A DNA stretch of 30,204 nucleotides from Candidatus Dadabacteria bacterium (GTDB taxonomy: Bacteria > Desulfobacterota_D > UBA1144 > Nemesobacterales > Nemesobacteraceae): the NCBI GenBank assembly GCA_009840385.1, contig VXNX01000004.1, positions 8,958 to 39,161 on the forward strand. Reading direction: 5' to 3'. The position numbers were made by a program, and so were the translations under genes. Below the pieces are notes generated by a model. It had not been told where the DNA came from and made no database searches. It saw only the letters and a program-made list of their open reading frames with translations. This document shows, one piece after another, positions 8,031 to 18,327 of the stretch. Numbering within the stretch: the stretch's first letter is position 1; each line of letters begins with the position of its first letter.

Positions 8031-8072
8031 ATTTTCCGTCTTGCTTCTGAAAACTCATAATCTGGACACATT

Positions 8073-9092
8073 ATGGAAGAAACTCTGCAGCAGCTGAGAA
8101 ACCAGATAGATTCTGACCTTGAGTCGGTCTCGACCGAGACCGATCTCGTCAGGGTAAAGGCAAGCTACGTCGGAAAAAAAGGGTCTATTACGCAGCTTCT
8201 GAAATCCATGAAGGACCTTCCCGCAGAGGAGCGCCGCCAGGCGGGCACTCTCATAAACGCGACGAAAAAGGAAATCGAGGAGCTGATCGAGCGGAAATCA
8301 GACGAGATAAAACGCAGGATCATGAATGAGAAGCTCCTTGAGGAGGCGACTGACTTCTCTCTTCCAGGCAGAGGAATGCCGGTAGGAGCCAAGCATCCCA
8401 TAACCCAGGTGATGGAGCGCATAGTCTATGACTTTGAGAGGATGGGATTCGAGGTGGCCGAGGGTCCCGAGGTCGAGCTTGATTACTACAACTTCGAGGC
8501 GCTTAACATACCGAAGAACCACCCTGCAAGGGACATGCAGGACACTTTTTACATCACAGACGACATGGTCTTGAGAACCCACACCTCTCCGGTGCAGATA
8601 CGGATCATGCAGACCCAGCAGCCTCCGGTGAAGATAATAGCTCCCGGAAAGGTCTACCGATGCGACAGCGATGTCTCCCACACCCCGATGTTCCACCAGA
8701 TAGAGGGCCTGCTGGTCGACAAAGGCATAACTTTCGGAAACTTAAAGTCCGTCATTATCCAATTCGTAAAACTCACTTTCGGCGAGAACACGAACGTGCG
8801 GTTCCGCCCGAGCTTTTTTCCCTTCACCGAACCAAGCGCCGAGGTGGACATAGAGTGTCAGATATGTTCGGGCAACGGATGCAGGGTATGCAAAGGTACC
8901 GGGTGGCTTGAGATAATGGGATGCGGAATGGTCGATCCTGCGGTTTTCTCAAGCGTTAACTATAATACAGACATCTACTCCGGCTTTGCCTTCGGAATGG
9001 GAGTTGAAAGAATTGCCATGCTTAAGTACGGGATAAACGACATAAGGCTTTTCTTTGAGAACGACATAAGGTTTTTGAGGCAGTTCGTGTAA
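8073..9092 (+). CDS. pheS: Phenylalanine--tRNA ligase alpha subunit
   Basis: PheS is the catalytic alpha subunit of the heterotetrameric enzyme that charges tRNA-Phe. The protein is 339 aa (E. coli 327). The first ~80 residues form the expected coiled-coil arm (QQLRNQIDSDLESV, then SYVGKKGSITQLLKSMKDLP). The class II core has the motif-2 region GKVYRCDSDVSHTPMFHQIE and motif 3, FGMGVERIAMLKYGI, near the end. A CxxC...CxxC cluster (CQICSGNGCRVC) sits before TGWLEIMGCGMV, an insertion also typical of Firmicutes PheS and probably metal-binding. The partner pheT, normally directly downstream, is not here: dcd follows after 176 nt. No strong ribosome binding site precedes the ATG. Confidence 0.96.
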   Translation: MEETLQQLRNQIDSDLESVSTETDLVRVKASYVGKKGSITQLLKSMKDLPAEERRQAGTLINATKKEIEELIERKSDEIKRRIMNEKLLEEATDFSLPGRGMPVGAKHPITQVMERIVYDFERMGFEVAEGPEVELDYYNFEALNIPKNHPARDMQDTFYITDDMVLRTHTSPVQIRIMQTQQPPVKIIAPGKVYRCDSDVSHTPMFHQIEGLLVDKGITFGNLKSVIIQFVKLTFGENTNVRFRPSFFPFTEPSAEVDIECQICSGNGCRVCKGTGWLEIMGCGMVDPAVFSSVNYNTDIYSGFAFGMGVERIAMLKYGINDIRLFFENDIRFLRQFV

Positions 9093-9172
9093 ATTTTTTG
9101 CGGGACTGCCATCGGGCATTGAGCACCGTTTTTTTATGGTCCGCTTCATATTACGGCATGGAAACCACCGGA

Positions 9173-9199
9173 TTGACAACGTTTTAAAACTTAAAAAAT
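9173..9199 (+). promoter_or_regulatory. Possible promoter for dcd
   Basis: A perfect TTGACA -35 hexamer (9173-9178) lies in an AT-rich tract 90 nt before the dcd start. The best -10 match is AAAAAT at 9194-9199 with a short 15-nt spacer; AAATAT at 17 nt is weaker. The -35 is convincing, the -10 less so. Confidence 0.35.
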
Positions 9200-9268
9200 A
9201 TCTTTTATATGAGAATGATACGGATCAGATATTAAACAGGATTCGAGAAAACAGAAAGGAGAATACCG

Positions 9269-9832
9269 ATGGGAATCAAACCTGATCACTGGATAAGAAA
9301 AATGTCGCTTGAGCACAAGATGATAGATCCTTTTGTTGAAGGGCAGGTAAGCAAGGGCGTTATATCGTACGGCCTTTCTTCTTACGGCTACGATATCAGG
9401 GTAAGCAATGAGTTCAAGGTGTTTACCAACCTGCACAGCGCAGTCGTTGACCCTAAGAATTTCGATCCCAACTCCTTTGTGGAGATAGAGAACGATTACT
9501 GCATAATTCCCCCAAACTCCTTCGCGCTCGCAAAGACCGTTGAGTATTTCAGGATACCAAGGAGCACCGTTACTGTCTGCGTCGGAAAGTCCACTTACGC
9601 AAGGTGCGGGATAATAGTAAACGTCACCCCTTTTGAACCCGAGTGGGAAGGATACGTGACGCTTGAAATCTCAAATACGACCCCTATTCCCGCGAAGATC
9701 TATTCGAACGAGGGAATCGCCCAGGTGCTGTTTTTCGAAGGGGACGAGGAATGCCAGATCTCCTACGCGGACAAGAAGGGGAAATACCAGAAACAGACCG
9801 GCATAACGCACCCGAAAATTTCCCAGGCGTAA
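9269..9832 (+). CDS. dcd: dCTP deaminase
   Basis: Dcd deaminates dCTP to dUTP in the cytoplasm, feeding dTTP synthesis; some relatives also hydrolyse dUTP to dUMP. The protein is 187 aa. Recognisable parts are [13 protein letters not shown], the trimer-core [18 protein letters not shown], the catalytic Glu at about residue 133 in [14 protein letters not shown], and the C-terminal substrate-closing region [14 protein letters not shown]. The start is well supported by AAAGGAG 6-12 nt before the ATG. It stands between pheS and gyrB with gaps of 176 and 156 nt, so it is probably transcribed alone. I cannot tell from the sequence whether it is mono- or bifunctional. Confidence 0.95.
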   Translation: MGIKPDHWIRKMSLEHKMIDPFVEGQVSKGVISYGLSSYGYDIRVSNEFKVFTNLHSAVVDPKNFDPNSFVEIENDYCIIPPNSFALAKTVEYFRIPRSTVTVCVGKSTYARCGIIVNVTPFEPEWEGYVTLEISNTTPIPAKIYSNEGIAQVLFFEGDEECQISYADKKGKYQKQTGITHPKISQA

Positions 9833-9898
9833 GGTTTTCGGGAAGCGATCTTGCATGCAGGAAGCCGATTGACCGCGTTGTCTCTCAGAAAATTCTGA

Positions 9899-12475
<2,577 letters not shown>

Positions 12476-12530
12476 TAACTTGGAACCCTCCCGTTTCATT
12501 ATTATAGCTTTGTAAAACTTGCCATACGGT

Positions 12531-12560
12531 TCTGAAGGTTGATTGTGACAACCCTTCGGA
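12531..12560. terminator. Hairpin between convergent gyrB and nuoH
   Basis: TCTGAAGGTTG (12531-12541) pairs with CAACCCTTCGGA (12549-12560) with one bulged C and one T-G pair, loop ATTGTGA. It lies in the 89-nt gap between the two convergent stop codons, where a bidirectional terminator is expected. Neither strand has a clear T-run after the stem, so it may be an RNA 3'-end stabiliser and not a classical intrinsic terminator. Confidence 0.4.
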
Positions 12561-12564
12561 AGCA

Positions 12565-13614
12565 TTAAAGAATTCCAAAAACGATAAGAAAACTTATGAT
12601 GAGAAGGTTTACTATTGCTAGGGGGAAAAGCTTCTTCCAGCCGAGGCCCATTACCTGATCATACCTGAACCTTGGCAAAGTCCATCTTACCCAGATGAAC
12701 AGAAAGAGTAAGAAAAGGACTTTGCCGATAAAGACAGCTGGCGGCAGATACCAATGCGTGTTGATATCAATGCCGAACCACCCTCCGAACGGTAAGGGAT
12801 ACCAACCACCCAAAAACAAACAAGTTATCATGCACGAAGCAACTATCATATGAGTATATTCAGCCATGAAGAACATTGCAAATTTTATGCTGCTGTATTC
12901 GGTGTGATAGCCGGCGACTATCTCGGGCTCGGCCTCCGGCATATCAAAAGGAAGCCTGTTGGTTTCGGCGAACGCCGAAACGACGAAAACCACAAAACCT
13001 ATAAACGAGGGGATCATGAACCACATCTTTTCCTGCGCTTCGATTATATCCCCGAGGCGAAGTGAACCCGTTATGGCTATTACTCCCAGTATGGACAGGC
13101 CCAAAGCGAGTTCGTAACTTATCATCTGCGCAGCGGCCCGGAGACCTCCAAGAAGGGAGTACTTGCTGTTAGAACCCCACCCGCCGAGCACCACGCCGTA
13201 CACGCTTAGAGAACTTATTCCGAGCACATAGAGAAGGCCGATGTTTATGTCGGCTATCTGGAACCTTATGAACACTGGATCCTGCAAGAATCCGAAGAGA
13301 TCGGTGTAGAATCCCTTTCCTATGGGAATTACCGCAAGGGCGGCGAGAGCCGTGACAAGCGCGAACGCCGGGGCCATGATATACATGGTCTTGTTCGCAT
13401 TTTTCGGAATTACGTCTTCTTTGAAAATGAATTTGATGCCGTCTGCAAGCGGCTGCAGCAGTCCCGAGGGTCCGACCCTGTTCGGTCCGTAACGGTCCTG
13501 TATGAAGGCGCTTATCCTTCTTTCCGCAAAGGTGAGATAAGCGACCGTGGTCAGGACGACGAAAAACACAAGTGCTATCTTTGCGACCGCTATTGTTATG
13601 AAAAGTGGAGTCAT
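12565..13614 (-). CDS. nuoH: NADH-quinone oxidoreductase subunit H
   Basis: NuoH is the membrane subunit of complex I at the junction with the peripheral arm, forming part of the quinone chamber. The protein is 349 aa with about eight or nine membrane segments. Family signatures are visible: ERRISAFIQDRYGPNRVGPSG with the following LLQPLADGIKFIFKEDVIP (quinone-site loop), FAETNRLPFDMPEAEPEIVAG and YTHMIVASC. The start overlaps the nuoG stop by 4 nt (ATGA), showing tight translational coupling. Nothing of complex I follows: the next gene is convergent gyrB. nuoI and the remaining subunits must be elsewhere. Confidence 0.97.
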   Translation of the reverse strand: MTPLFITIAVAKIALVFFVVLTTVAYLTFAERRISAFIQDRYGPNRVGPSGLLQPLADGIKFIFKEDVIPKNANKTMYIMAPAFALVTALAALAVIPIGKGFYTDLFGFLQDPVFIRFQIADINIGLLYVLGISSLSVYGVVLGGWGSNSKYSLLGGLRAAAQMISYELALGLSILGVIAITGSLRLGDIIEAQEKMWFMIPSFIGFVVFVVSAFAETNRLPFDMPEAEPEIVAGYHTEYSSIKFAMFFMAEYTHMIVASCMITCLFLGGWYPLPFGGWFGIDINTHWYLPPAVFIGKVLFLLFLFIWVRWTLPRFRYDQVMGLGWKKLFPLAIVNLLIISFLIVFGIL

Positions 13615-15218
13615 TTGCCCGCGCCGTGTTCAAGAACTTTTCCGACGGCACCTATCCTGTCGTAACTCATACCGCCGTATCCGGGAATCTTGAGGCTTAT
13701 GTCATCCATCACGTCCGATGCGGAAGCGTAGTTAAACAGGGATTTGTCGAGTTTTTCCCCGATCATGCACAGTATCTCCCATCCGGGTTTTGCTTTTCCC
13801 GGGGGAGAAATGGCCTTTCTTATCTTCTGAACCCGCCCGGAATCGTTTGTGAAAGTTCCGTCTTTTTCATAAGGGCTTGCGGCGGGAAGTATTATGTGGG
13901 CGTATCTCGCGGTCTCGGTAAGCTTGTAGTCTATAACGGCGAGAAAGCCGATTTTCTCAAGCGCTCGGGAGAGCGCGTATTTCTCGTGATCGGAAACCAG
14001 TTTGAACAGGTCAACTCCGATCACGACCAAGGTATCGATTTTGCCGACAAGCAGCGAATCGATCGTCGTTTTCAGACCTTCTCCGTTTGCCTGTGTCATG
14101 AGATTTCTCGCTCCCGCGCTGTTGGGATACGGGTCGTTGCTTATGAGGTCGAACTTTTTCTCTATTTTTTCGGTTCCCACGGCGCAGACTGCCGGACAGT
14201 TTCCGAGAAGCGATGAAAGCTTGGCCGCAAGAAACATCTCCTCGTTTGTAAGCCTAGCCGACCCCGCAATCGCGCAGGGACCTGCGCCGCCCGACTTTAT
14301 TCCCGAGAGCCTGGCGCCAACGCTGTTAATTGCGTTTTCCCAAGAGGTTATCTCGTACTCTTTATCACTTTTCATTATGGGATCCTTAAGCCTGGTTGAC
14401 TCCTGGACCTCTTTGTAGTCGAATCTTCCCCTGTCGCATATCCAGTGACCGTTTACTTCTTGGTTTATCCTCGGGCGGATGCGGGAGACTTTTCCTTGTC
14501 TCGGGTCAACGCCCACGGTAATGTTGCACCCGGTGCTGCAGAGAGAACACACGGAGTCCGTAAATTCCATGTACCAGACCCTCTCATCATGGAGTGTGTC
14601 CTTGGGGAGCAGTGCCCCGACCGGGCAGATATCAATCACGTTTCCGGCAAGTTCGTTATCAAGCGTCTTGCCGGGGAAAACGGAGATCTTCTTCCGAAAT
14701 CCTCTCCCCGTAGTTCCAAGTTCGTGGGTTTTTGTTACCTCATCCGTGAAACGCACGCATCTAGTGCACATGATGCACCTGTTGGCGTCGTACATTATGC
14801 GGTCGCTCAGGTAGCTTTTCTGCCTTACCTTCTTGTTCTCGGGGCCGCCGACCCTGCTGTAGCCGGGACCGTGAGCGAAAGTGGTCATCTGGAGCGGGCA
14901 CTCCCCGCCCTTGTCGCATATGGGACAGTCAAGCGGGTGGTTTATGAGGGTGAATTCCACGGCCGCCTTTCTGGCCTCAAAAGCTTTTTCTGTGTCTGTT
15001 TTGACCACGAGGCCGTCTCTAACGGTCGTGTTGCACGCGGGAAGTACCTTGGGAACGCCTTCCACTTCCACGAGACACTGCCTGCACTGGGCGACTACGC
15101 TTAGCGAAGGGTGATAGCAGAAGTGAGGGATCTCTATCCCTGCCACCGCGGCGGCCTGGATGACGTTCACTCCGTCGTCCACATCAAGTTCAATTCCGTC
15201 GATGGTTATCTTGGGCAT
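13611..15218 (-). CDS. nuoG: NADH-quinone oxidoreductase subunit G (short form)
   Basis: NuoG carries several iron-sulfur clusters of the complex I peripheral arm. The protein is 535 aa, much shorter than the about 900-aa enterobacterial form. The N-terminal [2Fe-2S] ligands are C34, C45, C48 and C62. The His-type cluster is H94, C98, C101 and C107 (HPLDCPICDKGGEC). A ferredoxin-like cluster is C148, C151, C154 and C198. A molybdopterin-oxidoreductase-type 4Fe-4S motif follows at C224, C227, C231 and C261 (the off-path N7-type ligand set). The remainder is a shortened molybdopterin-enzyme-like domain with LPAASPYEKDGTFTNDSGRVQ. It is translationally coupled to nuoH. A promoter-like sequence lies 34-62 nt upstream. 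Confidence 0.96.
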   Translation of the reverse strand: MPKITIDGIELDVDDGVNVIQAAAVAGIEIPHFCYHPSLSVVAQCRQCLVEVEGVPKVLPACNTTVRDGLVVKTDTEKAFEARKAAVEFTLINHPLDCPICDKGGECPLQMTTFAHGPGYSRVGGPENKKVRQKSYLSDRIMYDANRCIMCTRCVRFTDEVTKTHELGTTGRGFRKKISVFPGKTLDNELAGNVIDICPVGALLPKDTLHDERVWYMEFTDSVCSLCSTGCNITVGVDPRQGKVSRIRPRINQEVNGHWICDRGRFDYKEVQESTRLKDPIMKSDKEYEITSWENAINSVGARLSGIKSGGAGPCAIAGSARLTNEEMFLAAKLSSLLGNCPAVCAVGTEKIEKKFDLISNDPYPNSAGARNLMTQANGEGLKTTIDSLLVGKIDTLVVIGVDLFKLVSDHEKYALSRALEKIGFLAVIDYKLTETARYAHIILPAASPYEKDGTFTNDSGRVQKIRKAISPPGKAKPGWEILCMIGEKLDKSLFNYASASDVMDDISLKIPGYGGMSYDRIGAVGKVLEHGAGK

Positions 15219-15251
15219 AAAGTGGGCTCAAGGGAAAAACGATTAGCGTAA

Positions 15252-15280
15252 ATACTATTCAGAGAAAGTGCTTTTGACAA
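15252..15280 (-). promoter_or_regulatory. Probable promoter for nuoGH
   Basis: On the minus strand TTGTCA (15275-15280; five of six -35 matches) is separated by 17 nt from TAGTAT (15252-15257; four of six -10 matches). It lies directly after the tatA/tatB-like stop codon and 34 nt before the nuoG ATG. It would let nuoGH be transcribed independently of the upstream genes. Confidence 0.5.
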
Positions 15281-15281
15281 G

Positions 15282-15497
15282 TCAGGCGTTTTCGTCCTTT
15301 TCGGGTGCCTGAAACTTGGTTTTTTCATCCGTATCGTCTTCAAATTCTATGTTCTTTTTTATGTCATCCTTCGCTCTTTGAAGCTCTCTTATCCCCCTGC
15401 CAAGGGTTCTTGCGACCTTGGGCAGCTCCTTGGGCCCCAGAACCACGAGGGCGATGAAAAGTATTATCAGTAATTCAGCCGTGCCAAGTCCGAACAT
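15282..15497 (-). CDS. Twin-arginine translocase TatA/TatB-type subunit
   Basis: The protein is 71 aa with a single N-terminal membrane helix (TAELLIILFIALVVLG), a PKELPK hinge, an amphipathic helix (VARTLGRGIRELQRAKDDIKK) and an acidic-basic tail. This is the TatA/TatB architecture for exporting folded proteins. The Glu in the membrane helix and the LGPKELP hinge lean toward TatB, while the short length is more TatA-like, so I give no symbol. GGGAG about 8 nt before the ATG supports the start. tatC is not in the window. Its neighbours are an MFS transporter upstream and nuoG downstream. Confidence 0.9.
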   Translation of the reverse strand: MFGLGTAELLIILFIALVVLGPKELPKVARTLGRGIRELQRAKDDIKKNIEFEDDTDEKTKFQAPEKDENA

Positions 15498-15539
15498 GGT
15501 TTCTTTCTCCCAGCGTCTAATATAACCAAAACCGGGAGA

Positions 15540-16772
15540 CTAAGTGGCGGTTTTGTTAATTTTTTTTACGGGAGTCTTTATAAGCAGCACTAAGAATGCC
15601 GTTGCAAAAGACGCCGCCGTCGCCACGATAAGGGAATCATGATAGCTCTGTGTTATGTCGAAAAGAAGTCCCGAAATAAGAGGACCGCTGATTGCGGCTA
15701 GGGAGAATCCGGTGCCAAAAATACCGAAGATGCTTCCCAGCGACTTAAGGCCGTAGAATTTTCCAAGTATCGTGGGAAACATCGGCACCCACCCGCTGTA
15801 GAAAAGGCCGAAGAGAAAGCCGAACAGGTAGAGCGACCATACGTCAACGACCGACAGAATGAGGATTATTGAGCTTGCCTGGAAGAAATAACAGACAAAC
15901 AGTATGCGCACGTCGCTTAGAATGTTGGTTATCACTCCCGAGAAGAATATGCGCCCGATAATACTCCCCACCCCTATGAATGCAGGCGCGCCGGCTGCGA
16001 CAAGCGGGGTTATTCCCGATTCTATGGAGAAGTTAAAGAGGTTTACGACAATAATGAGAAAAGTGTTAAACCCTAGGAAGAAAGCGGCGTACATAAGCCA
16101 GAAGCTTGAGTGTGAAAACGCTTCCTTTGCGCTCCAGTCAGAAGCTCCTGTATCTTTCATCGCATCCTCAGAGTTCTCTCCGTACGGTCTGAGTCCCATT
16201 TCCTCGGGACGGTTTTTCACCAGAAGAGCGGAACACAGTATCACGGTAAAAATCACGGAGAGATAAACAAGGGCGCGCTCGTAACCGAATGATTCTATAA
16301 GCCAGGTGGTAAGCGGGTTTACCACCAGACCGCTTACAGGAACCCCCGCCGTGGCGATTCCTATTGCAAGCGCCCTTTTCTTAACGAACCACCTGCTTAT
16401 AACGGTGACGGGCAGTATGTAGAGGAACCCGTCTCCTATTCCCACCATTACGCTGTAGGTTATATAGAGTTCCCATATGTTATTGGCATAAGAAGAGAGT
16501 AAGAAGCCGAGTGCCCCTATGAGTCCTCCGAAGAAAGTCAGGTACCTCGCGTCGTGAGTGTCTATAAGTCTTCCGGCGAACACGAACGAAAAAGCCATGC
16601 ACACGCATCTCAGGGAAAAAAAGGACGATCCGACGGCTGTTGAGAGACCGAAAGCTTCGTTGAGGTAAGGGAGAAATATCCCGAACGAGTAGAGAACCAT
16701 CCCGTCAAGCGTTATGAGCAGGTGCCCCGCTATGACTATGACCCATCCGTAAAAGAATCTGTTTCTAAGCAT
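15540..16772 (-). CDS. MFS transporter, OFA/monocarboxylate-like
   Basis: The protein is 410 aa with about twelve membrane segments in two halves joined by a polar loop near residues 195-215. The N-terminus FFYGWVIVIAGHL, the loop-2-3 segment FAGRLIDTHDARYLTFFGG (a variant of MFS motif A) and KNRPEEMGLRPYG before the central loop are typical of the oxalate:formate antiporter/monocarboxylate group. The substrate cannot be read from the sequence; an organic anion is the family-based guess. It starts 42 nt after the hisS stop on the same strand, with no strong ribosome binding site, and the tatA/tatB-like gene follows 42 nt later. Co-transcription with hisS is likely. Confidence 0.88.
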   Translation of the reverse strand: MLRNRFFYGWVIVIAGHLLITLDGMVLYSFGIFLPYLNEAFGLSTAVGSSFFSLRCVCMAFSFVFAGRLIDTHDARYLTFFGGLIGALGFLLSSYANNIWELYITYSVMVGIGDGFLYILPVTVISRWFVKKRALAIGIATAGVPVSGLVVNPLTTWLIESFGYERALVYLSVIFTVILCSALLVKNRPEEMGLRPYGENSEDAMKDTGASDWSAKEAFSHSSFWLMYAAFFLGFNTFLIIVVNLFNFSIESGITPLVAAGAPAFIGVGSIIGRIFFSGVITNILSDVRILFVCYFFQASSIILILSVVDVWSLYLFGFLFGLFYSGWVPMFPTILGKFYGLKSLGSIFGIFGTGFSLAAISGPLISGLLFDITQSYHDSLIVATAASFATAFLVLLIKTPVKKINKTAT

Positions 16773-16814
16773 AGGTTTTTCGGTTGGAAACGGGATTTCG
16801 CCGCCTGGGGCTAA

Positions 16815-18098
16815 TCAGAGAAGTTTCCGAAAGTCGTTGTGTCCCCCAAGGTCGGCGAGCTTTTCGAGGGGAAACGCTTTTTCCTCTCCGGTTCTCATGT
16901 TGCGAAGCGAAAAGACTTTTTTCCGAAGCTCGTCATCTCCGATAATTACGGAGTATGCCGCCCCGGTCCTGTTCGCTTTTCTCATCTGGCTTTTCAGGCT
17001 TTTGTTTTCGTATTCGGTTTCGACCCGCATGCCCTTTTTCCTCAGGCTGTCGGCTATCCTCGCCGCCTCTCCTCTGGCTTCATCCCCGATATGGATAATG
17101 CATACGAGCTGTTTTTTCCCGGGGGAATTCCTCCGCGTCCCGATCTTGTCAAGCAGAAGCAGTATTCTCTCAACCCCCATCGCGAAGCCCACTGCGGGGG
17201 TTTCCGGTCCTCCCATCCGCTCCACCAGAAGGTCGTACCTTCCCCCGGCGGCCACGGCGTTCTGGGAACCGAGTTTGTCCGTCGTTACCTCGAAGACAGT
17301 ATCGGTGTAGTAGTCAAGTCCTCTCACTATCCTGGGGTTGAGTCTGTAGGGTATGGATTTTTCACCGAGAGAGGCGCTAAGAGCGTCGAGATGCTCGCTG
17401 CTCTGCTTCGAGAGATAATCCCTGATCGAAAAGGGGATTTCGGATGTCACCTCGCGACACGTTCCGGTCTTGCAGTCAAGTATGCGGAGGGGGTTAGTGC
17501 CGAGCCTGTTCTGGCAGTTCTCGCATAAAGAGTCCTTTTTCGGGGAGAGAAAATCCGTAAGGGCTTTTTTGTACCGCTCGCGCTCAGTCGGCTTGCCTAT
17601 TGAGTTGAGTTCAAGTTCCACATGATCTGAGAGGCCAAGTTCCGTGACCGCAAGCCAGAGCATCGCGATTATTTCTGAATCCGCAAGGGGGTCTTTGGAC
17701 CCGAAAAGCTCGGCTCCTATCTGGTTAAAGCTTCTCTGTCTCCCTTCTTGGGGTTTTTCATGCCTGAACATCTCCCCCGAGTAGTAAAGCTTCGTCACGG
17801 GCGACTTTCTGTAAAGGGAATGTTCAATAAAGGCCCTTACCACTCCCGCCGTCCCCTCGGGTCGCATCGAGACCCATTCTCCGCCCTTGGTCTCGAAGGT
17901 GTACATTTCTTTTTGTACTATGTCTGTAGTGTCACCGAGTCCCGTTGAGTAGACTCCGGAGAGTTCCAGAATTGGAATGATTATCTCGGAAAAACCGAAG
18001 CGTTCGAACACTTCTTTGGTCTTGCTCTCTACGAGTCGCAATTTTTCCGTTTCGGGGTGAAATATGTCTTTGAATCCGTGAAGACGGGCCGCTTTCAT
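16815..18098 (-). CDS. hisS: Histidine--tRNA ligase
   Basis: HisS charges tRNA-His. With the start chosen here it is 427 aa, as in other bacteria. Class II motifs are clear: motif 1 around GFSEIIIPILE, motif 2 FRHEKPQEGRQRSFNQIG, the HisA signatures RGLDYYTDTVFEV and AAGGRYD, and motif 3 GFAMGVERILLLLD. A C-terminal anticodon-binding domain runs from about residue 330. I place the start at the ATG giving MKAARLHGFKDIF: this matches family N-termini and has GGGGA 8 nt upstream. An in-frame ATG eight codons earlier (18122) has no suitable ribosome binding site. Downstream on the same strand is the MFS gene. A terminator for the gene further upstream lies at 18161-18195, so hisS probably has its own promoter. 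Confidence 0.96.
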   Translation of the reverse strand: MKAARLHGFKDIFHPETEKLRLVESKTKEVFERFGFSEIIIPILELSGVYSTGLGDTTDIVQKEMYTFETKGGEWVSMRPEGTAGVVRAFIEHSLYRKSPVTKLYYSGEMFRHEKPQEGRQRSFNQIGAELFGSKDPLADSEIIAMLWLAVTELGLSDHVELELNSIGKPTERERYKKALTDFLSPKKDSLCENCQNRLGTNPLRILDCKTGTCREVTSEIPFSIRDYLSKQSSEHLDALSASLGEKSIPYRLNPRIVRGLDYYTDTVFEVTTDKLGSQNAVAAGGRYDLLVERMGGPETPAVGFAMGVERILLLLDKIGTRRNSPGKKQLVCIIHIGDEARGEAARIADSLRKKGMRVETEYENKSLKSQMRKANRTGAAYSVIIGDDELRKKVFSLRNMRTGEEKAFPLEKLADLGGHNDFRKLL

Positions 18099-18160
18099 GG
18101 TACGTTTCCCCGGGTAAACCATTATCCCCGCGGGTTGGTTAAGGTTATACGCTCTTCAGT

Positions 18161-18195
18161 CAAAAATAAAGTTCCCGATACCGAAGAGAACCTTT
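18161..18195 (-). terminator. Intrinsic terminator of the binding-protein transcript
   Basis: On the minus strand AAGGTTC pairs with GAACTTT (one G-T pair) around a TTCGG-containing loop and is followed by TATTTTTG. The stem is about 7-9 bp. It lies about 130 nt after the stop of the binding-protein gene and about 65 nt before hisS, the expected place to end that transcript. Confidence 0.5.
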
Positions 18196-18246
18196 CTGGA
18201 AATCAGTAAGCGCACCTAGGATGGAAGGCCGGTGAGTACGGCTAAT

Positions 18247-18309
18247 GGGCTTGGAACCTACGGAAACTGGCGCTTTCGACCGATCCATTGAAACTGTCTT
18301 TCCAAGCCC
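18247..18309. repeat. 10-bp inverted repeat with 43-nt interior, 3' untranslated region
   Basis: GGGCTTGGAA (18247-18256) and TTCCAAGCCC (18300-18309) are perfect inverted copies, 19 nt beyond the binding-protein stop codon. The interior contains GAAACTG twice in direct orientation (18263-18269, 18290-18296). On the minus strand the transcript would carry a closed stem with a large structured loop before the terminator at 18161-18195. There is no T-run after it, no flanking duplication and no match to a family I recognise. It could be a 3'-end stabiliser, a small RNA derived from the 3' region, or a tiny insertion remnant. Confidence 0.55.
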
Positions 18310-18327
18310 TCGGCGAACAATACGGGC

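Noticed and set aside
9093-9140. Possible terminator after pheS with T-rich tract
   Set aside because: Only a 4-bp stem (TGCC/GGCA) could be formed, ten or more bases from the T-run.
18247-18327. tRNA-like GGTTCCAAGCC on the minus strand downstream of the binding protein
   Set aside because: The T-loop consensus TTCRA is not met and no acceptor, D or anticodon arms can be formed.
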